Shown here one piece after another: positions 54,218 through 62,123 of a stretch of DNA of 64,000 nucleotides. The notes beneath the pieces were generated by a model. The model did no database searches. It saw nothing but the letters and a program-made list of their open reading frames with translations, and was not told where the DNA came from. This DNA comes from Stenotrophomonas maltophilia (GTDB lineage Bacteria > Pseudomonadota > Gammaproteobacteria > Xanthomonadales > Xanthomonadaceae). Numbering within the stretch: the first letter of the stretch is position 1; each line of letters opens with the position of its first letter. A program made the position numbers and the translations under genes. The stretch is taken from contig NZ_LYVJ01000003.1 in NCBI RefSeq assembly GCF_001676385.1, positions 62,001-126,000 on the forward strand. The letters are read 5' to 3'.

Positions 54218-54645
54218 AACAGTTTCCTCCAGCCGTGGCCGGAACGGGAATGGGGGCGGAGCAGGGCCATGCGGCCAGCACCGGTGGGCACGCGGCAGGA
54301 CGGGGACGTGCCGATGGGTGCGGCCGCCGATGACGCGGTTGACAGCTTATGGTCGGCAGGGCGTGCACCCGGGTCAAGCCGGGCGTGCGCGATGTTCAGC
54401 GCTCCGCATATGAACGCGCGGTGGTGTCCGCCAAGTCTTTGATTTTCAACTCACAGCGGCGGAAGTGAGACATTATTGTCCGATCTCGCGCGACGAACTG
54501 TTCCAGCGACGACCCTGACATTTCTCCGACAAATCGTGGAATAGCGAACCGGCGAGTACTAAAATTAACGAAAGTTTCATTACCCCCTGCAACACCGGTT
54601 CGCTTGACGCCCAGCGCCGCCCACCGGGTCGTCCGAGGCCCCTCC
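54218..54645. other. 428-nt divergent intergenic region of lpxO and the kinase-like gene
   Basis: Base composition turns AT-rich between about 54420 and 54600, unlike its neighbours, so regulatory sequence is likely. A 17-bp palindrome is described separately. A small open frame on the minus strand (54396-54710) shows no protein-like features. No other clear signal was seen. Confidence 0.5.
54566..54582. promoter_or_regulatory. 17-bp palindrome upstream of the kinase-like gene
   Basis: TAACGAAAGTTTCATTA is symmetrical at all but one pair around a central base (GAAA-G-TTTC core). It lies 64 nt upstream of the kinase-like start in an AT-rich tract, a good place for a repressor or activator dimer. 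The protein that binds it is unknown. Confidence 0.4.
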
Positions 54646-55305
54646 ATGAATACTTCCGCATCCCCCACCCCGTCCTGCGTCGATGATGCTGTGACGCCGC
54701 TGCTGCTCAAGCGCGGCGAACGTTTCCTGGCCCCCGATGTCTACCGCACCTGCCTGGACGGGCGCCCGGCGGTGGTGAAGGACTACTCCCGCTACCGCGG
54801 CACCCCGGTTTCCCTGATCGCCCGGCTGATGGTCCGCCGCGAAGCCCGCATGCTGCAGCGGCTGGGCGGATGGAAGCACGCCCCCGCGCTGCTCGGCACC
54901 CTGGGCGGACTGGCACTGGGCATGGAGTTCATTCCCGGCCAGACCCTGAGCACCGCGCAGGCCGTGGGCAATGAAGTGTTCGAGCAGCTGCAGCACGCAC
55001 TTACCCGCCTGCACGCCGCCGGCATCACCCACAACGACCTGCATGGGACCAACGTGGTGGTCAGCGGTGGCGTGCCAGTACTGCTGGACTTCACCTCGGC
55101 CTGGCGCGCCCCGCGCTGGCTGCGCCGCAATCCGCTGAGCCGGCAGATGCGCCGCAGCGACATGAAGAACCTGCTGAAGATCCGCCAGCGCGTGACCGGC
55201 CAAGCCCCAAGCGCTGCACAGGCCGCCCTGGTGGCGGACCCGGGCTGGGTCGCGGCTGTGCGGCAGGGCTGGAAGCGGTTCTACACGTGGGCCAAGCGCC
55301 GGTAA
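54646..55305 (+). CDS. LPS-kinase-like (InaA/WaaP/RIO-type) protein
   Basis: The 219-residue protein has a kinase-like fold: PAVVKDYSRYRGTPVSLIARLMVRREARMLQRLGG with the ATP-lysine, then THNDLHGTNVVVSGGVPVLLDFTSAWR (HxDLHxxN catalytic loop and DFT metal site). These are the Kdo/heptose kinase and InaA-type hallmarks. The target is probably a lipopolysaccharide or related sugar lipid, consistent with lpxO opposite. The start at 54646 has GAGG eight bases upstream. A REP pair follows. Confidence 0.85.
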   Translation: MNTSASPTPSCVDDAVTPLLLKRGERFLAPDVYRTCLDGRPAVVKDYSRYRGTPVSLIARLMVRREARMLQRLGGWKHAPALLGTLGGLALGMEFIPGQTLSTAQAVGNEVFEQLQHALTRLHAAGITHNDLHGTNVVVSGGVPVLLDFTSAWRAPRWLRRNPLSRQMRRSDMKNLLKIRQRVTGQAPSAAQAALVADPGWVAAVRQGWKRFYTWAKRR

Positions 55306-55322
55306 GCGCCGCTCCGCTTCCT

Positions 55323-55397
55323 GTAGAGCCGAGCCCACGCTCGGCTGCTCTTCCTGGATGTCGCGCGAAATGCAGCCGAGCACGGGCTCGGCTCTAC
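55323..55397. repeat. Inverted pair of REP elements (CCGAGCCCACGCTCGG stem)
   Basis: GTAGAGCCGAGCCCACGCTC begins at 55323, its inverse ends at 55397. The spacer includes CTTCCTGGATGTCGC. It lies between convergent kinase-like and PII genes. Confidence 0.88.
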
Positions 55398-55407
55398 ACA
55401 AACCGGG

Positions 55408-55749
<342 letters not shown>

Positions 55750-55902
55750 CTATCTCCAGTCTTCCGGCGTGGAGGATAGCGCCTGAACGCGGCCCGTGCG
55801 AAGCCGCTGCCGCCTGTCCGGGCAGTGGGTGCCAGCAGTATCCTTGTGCCCGATCGGCCTGCCCGCGCCGGATGCACGGGCCCCCCCCCCACGGAGCACC
55901 CC

Positions 55903-56154
55903 ATGATCGACCTGAACCAAATCGATGACCTCGCCCGTCGCCTCAGCGACCTGGTGCCGCCGGGCCTGCGCGAATCGCGCGAGGAACTGCAGGCCACCTT
56001 CAAGAGCGCGCTGCAGGCCGGCCTGGCCAAGCTCGACCTGGTCACCCGCGAGGAGTTCGAAGTGCAGCGCGCGGTGCTGCTGAAGACCCGCGAAAAGCTG
56101 GATGCGCTGGAAACCGCCGTGCGCGAGCTGGAAGGGCGCGGCACCGCAGAATGA
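55903..56154 (+). CDS. ubiK: Ubiquinone biosynthesis accessory factor UbiK (BMFP family)
   Basis: The 83-residue helical protein (MIDLNQIDDLARRLSDLVPPGLRESREELQATFKSALQAGLAKLDLVTREEFEVQRAVLLKTREKLDALETAVRELE) matches the UbiK/YqiC family, which supports ubiquinone synthesis. A 10-base C run (55881-55890) lies immediately upstream of its ACGGAGCA ribosome-binding site. A hairpin follows the stop. Confidence 0.9.
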   Translation: MIDLNQIDDLARRLSDLVPPGLRESREELQATFKSALQAGLAKLDLVTREEFEVQRAVLLKTREKLDALETAVRELEGRGTAE

Positions 56155-56159
56155 AAAAA

Positions 56160-56184
56160 GGAGGCGCACCGCGCCTCCCGTTTA
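56160..56184 (+). terminator. Hairpin terminator after ubiK
   Basis: GGAGGCGC pairs with GCGCCTCC around an ACC loop, preceded by AAAAAA and followed by CGTTTA. The short T-run makes it moderate on the plus strand; the A-run would serve minus-strand transcripts. Confidence 0.6.
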
Positions 56185-56280
56185 CAGATTATTTCCCGGA
56201 TGGGGCCTTGCAGCAAGGCCCACCGGGCGCCCTAGACTCGCCGGCCTGTCGATCCGGCAGCATAGAGAGGGGCAGCAGCG

Positions 56281-56715
56281 ATGGCGCAGGACACCGAATG
56301 GACACCCGTTTCGCATGACACCTGCGACCAGGTCGCCGGGCCGTTCTATCACGGCACCCGCGCTGACCTGGCGGTGGGCGAGTTGCTGAGTGCAGGCTTC
56401 CGCTCCAACTATCGCGACAGTGTGGTGATGAACCACATCTACTTCACCACGATTGCCAAGGGCGCCGGGCTGGCTGCGGAGATGGCCCGGGGAGAAGGGC
56501 GACCGCGCGTGTATGTGGTGGAGCCGACCGGGCCGTTTGAAGACGATCCGAACGTGACCAACAAGAAGTTTCCCGGGAACCCGACGCGGTCGTATCGGAG
56601 TGCGGAGCCGTTGCGGGTGGTTGGGGAGATTGTGGAGTGGGAGCTCTACGACGCGGAGTTCGTTCGGCAGTTGAAGGCGTTTGTCGCTTCGGGAAGTGGG
56701 GAGATCATCAACTGA
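56281..56715 (+). CDS. arr: NAD+-rifampin ADP-ribosyltransferase
   Basis: Arr inactivates rifamycins by ADP-ribosylation at C23 using NAD+. The 144-residue length is typical. The signatures are GPFYHGTRADLAVGELLSAGFRSNY, NHIYFTTIAKGAGLAAEMARGEGRPRVYVVEPTGPFEDDPNVTNKKFPGNPTRSYRSAEPLRVVGEIVEWELYD, which match characterised Arr proteins closely. It lies at the left edge of an accessory stretch and is convergent with a broken DUF4279 gene. Resistance is predicted, not shown. Confidence 0.93.
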   Translation: MAQDTEWTPVSHDTCDQVAGPFYHGTRADLAVGELLSAGFRSNYRDSVVMNHIYFTTIAKGAGLAAEMARGEGRPRVYVVEPTGPFEDDPNVTNKKFPGNPTRSYRSAEPLRVVGEIVEWELYDAEFVRQLKAFVASGSGEIIN

Positions 56716-57010
56716 TGACCTGCTGGCGTTGGGCGTTGCCCACTTCTTCATCGGCTTCATAGATATCCAGCCCGAGCTCGATGCCGCGCTCTCCCAGGGC
56801 GAGCAGGACGCGAGGCGAAAGCGAGACACCATCATTGCGGCTGCCCATGAAAAGACCGCAGAACAGGTCAGGTCGGAAGCGTGCCAGAGCCTGCCATACG
56901 GCGAGATCGCCGGTGAGCTGATCGAGGATCTCGAAGATCTGCGCTTCCAGATCTTCAGGCTCACGCCGAGCCGCACTGAGTCGCCAGCTTCCGGTCCTGG
57001 CAATGCGCAC
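56708..57010 (-). pseudogene. DUF4279-family gene, 5'-truncated
   Basis: The 100 codons on the minus strand contain the DUF4279 C-terminal signature LTGDLAVWQALARFRPDLFCGLFMGSRNDGVSLSPRVLLALGERGIELGLDIYEA. Upstream in-frame codons extend the match by about ten residues (QQLTGIQPD, near 57040) but then lose it, and an in-frame stop occurs at about 57107. The usual N-terminal half of the domain is missing and the only start is a GTG without a ribosome-binding site. It is therefore read as a remnant; it overlaps the arr 3' end by eight bases. DUF4279 is often in immunity or polymorphic-toxin loci. Confidence 0.6.
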
Positions 57011-57461
57011 AGCGTCGGGTTGGATGCCTGTAAGCTGCTGGCCTTGTGATGCCCGGCAGTTGGCCTCGCGCCAAGCAAGGCAGTGATCTCGGCTGGAATG
57101 GGGTCATCCCCGAAGAACCGGAGGGTTACCAGGGAGTGATCGAATACGGTTATTGGATTTCAGTTGCGTGCGTTCTGTTGATGTTGGCTCTCGGCCATGA
57201 GCGGACTATTCCGTCTGAAGCGCTGACGCTATTTATGCGCCTTCATGTCCGACCTTAAGGTGACTGCGACATTCTCGAGACCTGCCGTTCCTTAAGCAAC
57301 TGCCATATCCGTGAAGGGTTGTGGAGCTGAAGGCCTCCCATTCGGGCGAACCACGGGGACAGATACGCAGCACCTTGCGGTCAAAGGCGTGGGATGCAAC
57401 AGTATCGGCACGCACGGTCGGATTATTCCGTCTAACAATCATGTTTCTAGAGGAGGTTCTG
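57011..57461. other. 451-nt region between the DUF4279 remnant and the OLD-family gene
   Basis: A plus-strand frame of 70 codons (57046-57258) shows no conserved features and is not called. The stretch has a GCTCTCGGCCATGAGCGGAC repeat at 57187 and a CACGGGGACAGATACG fragment near 57353 that resembles widespread intergenic repeat ends. CGGAYTATTCCGTCT occurs twice (57203 and 57418). No certain promoter was identified. Confidence 0.5.
57187..57207 (+). repeat. Left copy of a 21-bp repeat flanking the OLD-family gene
   Basis: This sequence begins GCTCTCGGCCATGAGCGGAC and matches the copy at 59427-59447 at 18 of 21 positions. The two copies lie in direct orientation about 2.2 kb apart, around the nuclease gene. 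They may be common intergenic debris rather than element ends. Confidence 0.5.
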
Positions 57462-59111
57462 GTGCTCATTGAGGAAGCAAGGTTTCGCTTTGGCGCTGCC
57501 CAAGGGTCGGACCCACTGGTGTTGGACGAGCCTGCCGTTACCATCTTCGTCGGACCAAACAACTCGGGGAAGAGTATGGTTCTGCGCGAAATTGCCGAGT
57601 TATGCAGCAATGGAAATACACATCGTGCAATTCTTGATGGAATCAAGTTTCGCAAACACAGCACCGAAGAGATCGACGCGCTCCTTCAAGCCTGGACGGA
57701 TCACAGGCGCAGCCCGGGAGAAGTGGATCACATTGATCACGTGTACCTAAAGTTTGGAGCTTGGCGGATGCAAGTCCACGCTCCAACTTTCCGCAACATT
57801 TTGCTCAATCCCGACGAGAACATAAATGAATTTGCTCGGAAGTATGCGGCCCGACATATGCTCATTCTCGATGGAGCAAACAGGATTGGTCTGATCGCAG
57901 AAAGGAGCAGAGGCGACCTGAAGGACCCGCAAAACACATTTGCCAGGATTCTAACGAACGACACCCGCCGACAGTTGCTACGAGACGTACTTTTCGATGC
58001 GTTCGGCCTTTATCTGGGCATGGACATTTCCGAGGGCGCATCAATCCAGTTACGATACGGGAGTACGCCACCACCCAATGAGCGCAGCGTAGAGGACGCC
58101 ACGCTGGAATGGATGAGGAATGCTCGCCCCACTGATCAGTGGAGCGATGGAATGAAGGCCTTTACGGGCATGCTGCTGGAACTGCGCGCCGGCGACCCGA
58201 AAATCATGATCATCGACGAGCCCGAAGCCTTTCTGCACCCCACGCTGGCCTACAAACTTGGCCGCGAGATCGCCCACACTGCGAGCCAAGGCGACAAGCA
58301 GATTTTTGTATCAACCCATAGCAGCCAGTTCCTGATGGGCGCGATCCAGTCGGGAGTAAAGATCAATGTCGTCCGCCTGACTTATCAGCAAGGCAGTGCT
58401 ACTGCTCGAATGCTATCGAATGACTACATCCGCGTCATGATGCAGGAGCCACTTTTGCGTTCTGCGAATGCTCTGTCGGGAGTATTCTACGAAGGCGTCG
58501 TGGTTACCGAAGCGGATGCGGACCGAGCCTTCTACCAAGAGATCAACGAGCGGCTTCTTGCAGAGGAGTCTGGACGAGGTGCGCCGAACACCCTCTTCCT
58601 CAATGCTAACGGAAAGGATTCAGTGAACAAGATAGTTGGACCGCTTAGGGTACTTGGGATACCCGTTGCGGTCATTCTTGACATCGACGCACTCAACACC
58701 GAGACCAACTTTCCAGTCCTCTTGGAAGCCACAAATTACCCGAAGCCTCACGAATCTATAAAAATAGAACGCGCAGGCGTCTGGTCAGATCTTATCTCAG
58801 ACAACAAGAATCCCAAGTCAGCTGGTGGAATTTCCCTACTCAGTGGCACTGCGAAAGAAAAGGCCGAGAATCTTTTTGACCGCCTTGATCAGTATGGCCT
58901 GTTCGTTCTGAGGCATGGCGAAGTCGAGCATTGGCTGCCGGGATTGGCTGTTCCCAGAAGCAAAAGGTGGCTGCGCAACATCTTCGAGTCGCTGGGCAGC
59001 GACCCAAAAGCTCCCAACTATGTTCATCCCGATGACGACGATGTCTGGGCATATGTCGACAAGGTTGCCGCCTGGATCAAGGACAAGGCACGACGCGGCA
59101 TTCCTCTTTGA
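57462..59111 (+). CDS. OLD-family ATP-dependent nuclease (ATPase plus TOPRIM)
   Basis: The 549-residue product has an SMC/ABC-type ATPase with TIFVGPNNSGKSMVLREIAEL (Walker A, residues 31-38), DGMKAFTGMLLELRAGDPKIMIIDEPEAFLHP (signature-like region and Walker B, near 246-256) and VSTHSSQFLMGA (switch His near 284). A TOPRIM-like part follows (GVVVTEADADRAFYQEINERL, near 346; VAVILDIDAL). OLD proteins are nucleases and often phage-defence factors. A GTG at 57462 has AGGAGG five bases upstream and is preferred over ATG 57441. No GajB or other partner is adjacent. Codon use is more AT-rich than in the neighbouring core genes. Confidence 0.87.
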   Translation: MLIEEARFRFGAAQGSDPLVLDEPAVTIFVGPNNSGKSMVLREIAELCSNGNTHRAILDGIKFRKHSTEEIDALLQAWTDHRRSPGEVDHIDHVYLKFGAWRMQVHAPTFRNILLNPDENINEFARKYAARHMLILDGANRIGLIAERSRGDLKDPQNTFARILTNDTRRQLLRDVLFDAFGLYLGMDISEGASIQLRYGSTPPPNERSVEDATLEWMRNARPTDQWSDGMKAFTGMLLELRAGDPKIMIIDEPEAFLHPTLAYKLGREIAHTASQGDKQIFVSTHSSQFLMGAIQSGVKINVVRLTYQQGSATARMLSNDYIRVMMQEPLLRSANALSGVFYEGVVVTEADADRAFYQEINERLLAEESGRGAPNTLFLNANGKDSVNKIVGPLRVLGIPVAVILDIDALNTETNFPVLLEATNYPKPHESIKIERAGVWSDLISDNKNPKSAGGISLLSGTAKEKAENLFDRLDQYGLFVLRHGEVEHWLPGLAVPRSKRWLRNIFESLGSDPKAPNYVHPDDDDVWAYVDKVAAWIKDKARRGIPL

Positions 59112-59514
59112 TGCCCAGTGCACGGAGGTGGACCACACGTTCCTTTGGTGGAAGTCACTCCTGAGCGGCTCCCATGCCGTTACCAACCGGTGACTGCGGG
59201 GTGGTCGATCCCCTGCTGATCTAGGGACTGATGGCGGGTCGTGATATTTTCTGAGGGCTCGTCAGGCGAACGAAAAAGTGGCGCCCCCCCCCCCGACGTC
59301 GCCTGAAATCGCAGAATGGCAGGTTTTCGGCTTTACCTCATAAGAATGTGACGAGATGAATGGATGTCGAAGGTCGAGAGCGGACCCTAGCATTTTCTTG
59401 CCGCGTTCTCTGGCCCCGCCGCGTCTGCTTTCGGCCAAAAGCGGACTCTCGCAGTGCCTCGAACAGGCCCAACCACGAATTTGCTTGGCCTAGAACGAAG
59501 TATCGGGCCGAACC
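59112..59514. other. 403-nt gap after the OLD-family gene
   Basis: No gene is supported. A run of 11 C residues lies at about 59284-59294, an unusual homopolymer, and a second copy of the GCTTTCGGCCAAAAGCGGAC repeat lies at 59427. The sequence is otherwise irregular and looks like decayed intergenic DNA. Confidence 0.5.
59427..59447 (+). repeat. Right copy of the 21-bp repeat flanking the OLD-family gene
   Basis: This sequence begins GCTTTCGGCCAAAAGCGGAC and matches the left copy at 18 of 21 positions in direct orientation. A third, partial AGCGGACCCTAGC occurs about 60 nt upstream, which argues that the motif may be a dispersed repeat and not an insertion footprint. Confidence 0.5.
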
Positions 59515-59880
59515 CTACTTGAACATCTCCAACAGATCCCTGTCTTCGTGCCGCTGCTCCCACGTGGAGAGAAAACAGAAGCTCACACCACTTCGCATGG
59601 CAGCCTTCTGAAACCCTGCCAGTTCTTCCTTCGTGACCGGATACTCAACCGGATCAAAGTGCAGAATCCCCCACGGCTTGGCGAGAGAGAACCCAGGCAG
59701 GAGTTCCGAGAAGATCGCCTTGAGCTGGGGCTGGAGGGTAGAAAAGTCCTTGATAGGGCCCGCGCGATTGCCAAGGGCATGACACTGGCGACGGATGGTC
59801 CTGTCTCCACCGACCAAGCGCGCAATAAAGTGGTCCTGGTGCACTTGGACGTAGATCAGCTGGCGGCGAAAGATTCTCAT
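59515..59880 (-). CDS. Small hypothetical protein
   Basis: The 121-residue protein (MRIFRRQLIYVQVHQDHFIARLVGGDRTIRRQCHALGN...; LKAIFSELLPGFSLAKPWGILHFDPVEYPVTKEELAGFQKAAMRSGVSFCFLSTWEQRHEDRDLLEMFK) is not identified. The alternating beta-like N-terminus (IYVQVHQDHFIARLVGG) and later WGILHF...ELAGFQKAAMRSGVSFCFL suggest an actin/ATPase-type domain as in short MreB-like proteins, but that is a weak impression. It is a separate minus-strand gene near the OLD-family gene. Confidence 0.6.
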   Translation of the reverse strand: MRIFRRQLIYVQVHQDHFIARLVGGDRTIRRQCHALGNRAGPIKDFSTLQPQLKAIFSELLPGFSLAKPWGILHFDPVEYPVTKEELAGFQKAAMRSGVSFCFLSTWEQRHEDRDLLEMFK

Positions 59881-59934
59881 CTTGCTCTCAACTCCGCACG
59901 CTCAATCATCGTCCAAGTGCAGCATACCCTTCCA

Positions 59935-60537
59935 TCAATGCGCAGGCTGCGCCTTCAGCGCGCTTGAACCCCTTCGCGGCAGATACAACGCAACCAGGAA
60001 CGGCCACAGCGAGTTGATCGATGAGAACACGCGCTGGGTCAACCCCCTGAACCCCTCCGGGTCCGCTCCCACCACGTTCAACCAGAGATAGACGATCCCC
60101 GCGACGCTCGCCGCAGCAGTCACGGCGTACGCCCTTCGGTTGGCAGACCACGCGCTCAATTCGATGTGCGACATCGCCGGTGCAATGATGTTTGCGATGC
60201 CAATGGTGTAGAAGCCGTGCATCGGATGGCCCATGGGCCAAAGCCCGTTGGTCAGCATGGAGATGCCAAAGATCATCCAGCAGATCGCGCCTAGGGCAAT
60301 CCGGCGGCCGGACTCCCGCCATACCCCGATGGAAAACGCCATGAAGCCCACGCCGGAGCCGATGAGGGCGATCCTGGCGCAGATGCTTGCAAGCGTTGGC
60401 GCCTGCAGCAGCTCGCTGGCGTGCTGTGCAAGCGGGTTGTAGCCCGGCGCGAACACGGCGGCAACGCTGGTCCAGAACAGAAACCACGGAAGCGGGACCA
60501 GACCCGTAGACAGAAGAAGTCGATTGCGGCGTAGCAC
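59935..60537 (-). CDS. DUF998-family membrane protein
   Basis: The 200-residue protein has six hydrophobic helices (LVPLPWFLFWTSVAAVFAPGYNPLAQHASELLQAPTLASICARIALIGSGVGFMAFSIGVW...). The DUF998 pattern NPLAQHASELL and GPMGHPMHGFYTI-like segment (WPMGHPMHGFYTIGIAN) are present. The function is unknown; some DUF998 proteins sit in lipid or two-component loci. A polar leader in front of the next plus-strand gene separates them. Confidence 0.85.
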   Translation of the reverse strand: MLRRNRLLLSTGLVPLPWFLFWTSVAAVFAPGYNPLAQHASELLQAPTLASICARIALIGSGVGFMAFSIGVWRESGRRIALGAICWMIFGISMLTNGLWPMGHPMHGFYTIGIANIIAPAMSHIELSAWSANRRAYAVTAAASVAGIVYLWLNVVGADPEGFRGLTQRVFSSINSLWPFLVALYLPRRGSSALKAQPAH

Positions 60538-60778
60538 GTACAGTGATCCTTGTTTGGGCCTGCGCCAGTGGGTGGAATCGGTTCAAACGCCGCAGAACCT
60601 TCCTGCTCCGGGCAGGACAGCTCCGGATGACTACAGCGGTAGTCAGATTCTGCGCGACGCCCTAAGGGGTCAATAGGCGGAAAGTCACTCATGCCCCGCA
60701 AGCGATGCAGACAACATTCTCACCATTCTGGTCCCGCCTGAACTTCCACCATCTTTAGCTGTAAAGTCGACGTGTCCC

Positions 60779-61654
60779 ATGCTCAGGTTTTCCATGCCCG
60801 CCGTCGACCAGAATCACATTGTCGGTGCACAGCACGAAGTGCAACGGCTTCTGGGCCATTGCATTCTGCGACTTCAGCAGTGCGAGCAGCTGATGAAGTC
60901 CATGCTCGCCTTTCAGAAGTTGTTCGGTACGCCGGAAACACTCCCAATGGCCTTGAACAAGCGCAAAGCAGAGGTCAGCGGCAAGACAATGGGGGGGCTG
61001 GTAGCTCAACTAACTGCCGAATGCGTGGTGAAAGAGGGCGGCGAAGCCCCTGGCGCCCCATCGGGTTACGACAGCGATTCAAGCTTCATCGCTCTGCACA
61101 TGGGGCTAAATTTGCCAGAGCAATCCCACGCAACGCTGCAAGCCGACCTGCGCGAACTGGTGAACCTCAGGAACATGCTCGTTCACCACTTCATTCAGCA
61201 GCACGATATCCAGACTGTCGAGGGATGCCTAAAGGCACAGGCTGCACTCAGTCATTCCTACGCTCAGATCGAGCACCAGTTTCAACGGCTGCGTGCACTT
61301 GCGGCAGATGTTGCGCGGGGAGCGCAAGCCTTTGCGGATCTGGTTCAGTCACCCCAGTTCCATGATCTTCTGGTCAACGGCATCGCGCCTGATGGGCAGA
61401 TCCATTGGCCGCTCACAGGCATTGTCAGCGCGCTGAGACAGGCCTTCCGGGAACGGGCGATCGACGGCTGGGTGAACCTGGACACAGCCGTTCGCTGGGT
61501 AGCAGAGCACCAACCGGAACAAACCCCCAAGAAGTATGGCTGTGCCCGATGGCGGCACGTCATTCATGAATCTCGTCAATTCGAACTGCGCCACTTCGCA
61601 CACAACGGCCAGCTCGGGGCATGGTTCCGCGAGCGGCCAGATTCAACTGGCTAA
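60779..61654 (+). CDS. HEPN-like plus OST-HTH/LOTUS domain protein
   Basis: The 291-residue protein has an all-helical N-terminal half, with LQADLRELVNLRNMLVHHFIQQHD (near 130-145), containing RNMLVH, an R-x4-H motif of HEPN ribonucleases, and HCILRLQQCEQLMKSML near the start. The C-terminal part (about 217-275: LRQAFRERAIDGWVNLDTAVRWVAEHQPEQTPKKYGCARWRHVIHESRQFELR) resembles an OST-HTH/LOTUS RNA-binding domain. Taken together, an RNA-targeting or regulatory protein is inferred; ribonuclease activity is unproven. ATG 60779 is used; 60794 is an alternative. Confidence 0.75.
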   Translation: MLRFSMPAVDQNHIVGAQHEVQRLLGHCILRLQQCEQLMKSMLAFQKLFGTPETLPMALNKRKAEVSGKTMGGLVAQLTAECVVKEGGEAPGAPSGYDSDSSFIALHMGLNLPEQSHATLQADLRELVNLRNMLVHHFIQQHDIQTVEGCLKAQAALSHSYAQIEHQFQRLRALAADVARGAQAFADLVQSPQFHDLLVNGIAPDGQIHWPLTGIVSALRQAFRERAIDGWVNLDTAVRWVAEHQPEQTPKKYGCARWRHVIHESRQFELRHFAHNGQLGAWFRERPDSTG

Positions 61655-61894
61655 CGCCGCTGTTGTTAGTTGCAGAGATACGCTTTCTCCTACCAAGTGC
61701 TGTCGCATTTGCCGCTCCCTGCATCTCTGGCGGAAGGTTCTGACGACTCCGTTCCAGAAGTGCCGTTCCACCTAGCACGCCAAGGCTCTCGCCGTATCCG
61801 GGGCTATGCGACAATGCGAAAAGCGTCTCGGGTTTTGGCGGCATTGACCCCAACCCGTTGGCATTCCGAACAACAGCAGGTAATCGTTACTGCG
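61655..61894 (+). other. 240-nt stretch between the HEPN-LOTUS gene and the structured leader
   Basis: No gene or clear repeat was seen. Small minus-strand open frames here contain no conserved segments. The stretch could hold the promoter of the structured leader that begins at about 61895. Confidence 0.4.
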
Positions 61895-62094
61895 CCACCG
61901 TGCATCGGTGGTCGGGACTCGAAAGCCCGTTTTGTTGGGAAGTAGTTTGCGCTTGCCAGCCGGCACCACCGCGCGTGGTGCCGGCTGGCAATCCGTCTGC
62001 CGGCTATGGCGGGCGGGGCGTGGGGGTCTTGTACCCGCCGGTTCCCAACATCCGGTTTTCGAGCCACGCTCTGCCCGCCACCTTTATCGGTGGC
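61895..62094 (+). ncRNA. Large structured leader or element upstream of a small gene
   Basis: This 200-nt segment is ordered as hairpin (CCACCG...CGGTGG, 61895-61911), a left arm (CTCGAAAGCCCG...TGTTGGGAA, to 61940), a perfect 17-bp hairpin with CGCGC loop (61953-61991), a GC-rich hairpin region (62010-62040), a right arm complementary to the left (GTTCCCAACATCCGGTTTTCGAG, 62041-62063) and a GCCACC...GGTGGC hairpin (62077-62094). The nested symmetry shows an ordered structure, and the gene at 62124 begins 30 nt later. It may be a cis-acting RNA or a DNA element; which is unknown. Confidence 0.6.
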
Positions 62095-62123
62095 GGCTTC
62101 TGCCTGCATGCACGGAGCCCGCC

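Noticed and set aside
54396..54710. Minus-strand frame in the lpxO/kinase interval
   Set aside because: Composition and lack of ribosome-binding site suggest chance; it overlaps the kinase-like gene start.
57046..57258. Plus-strand 70-codon frame
   Set aside because: No conserved sequence, no ribosome-binding site, overlaps repeat-like sequence.
57321..57461. Longer start for the OLD-family gene
   Set aside because: The added 47 residues are not protein-like, and the GTG at 57462 has an excellent AGGAGG site.
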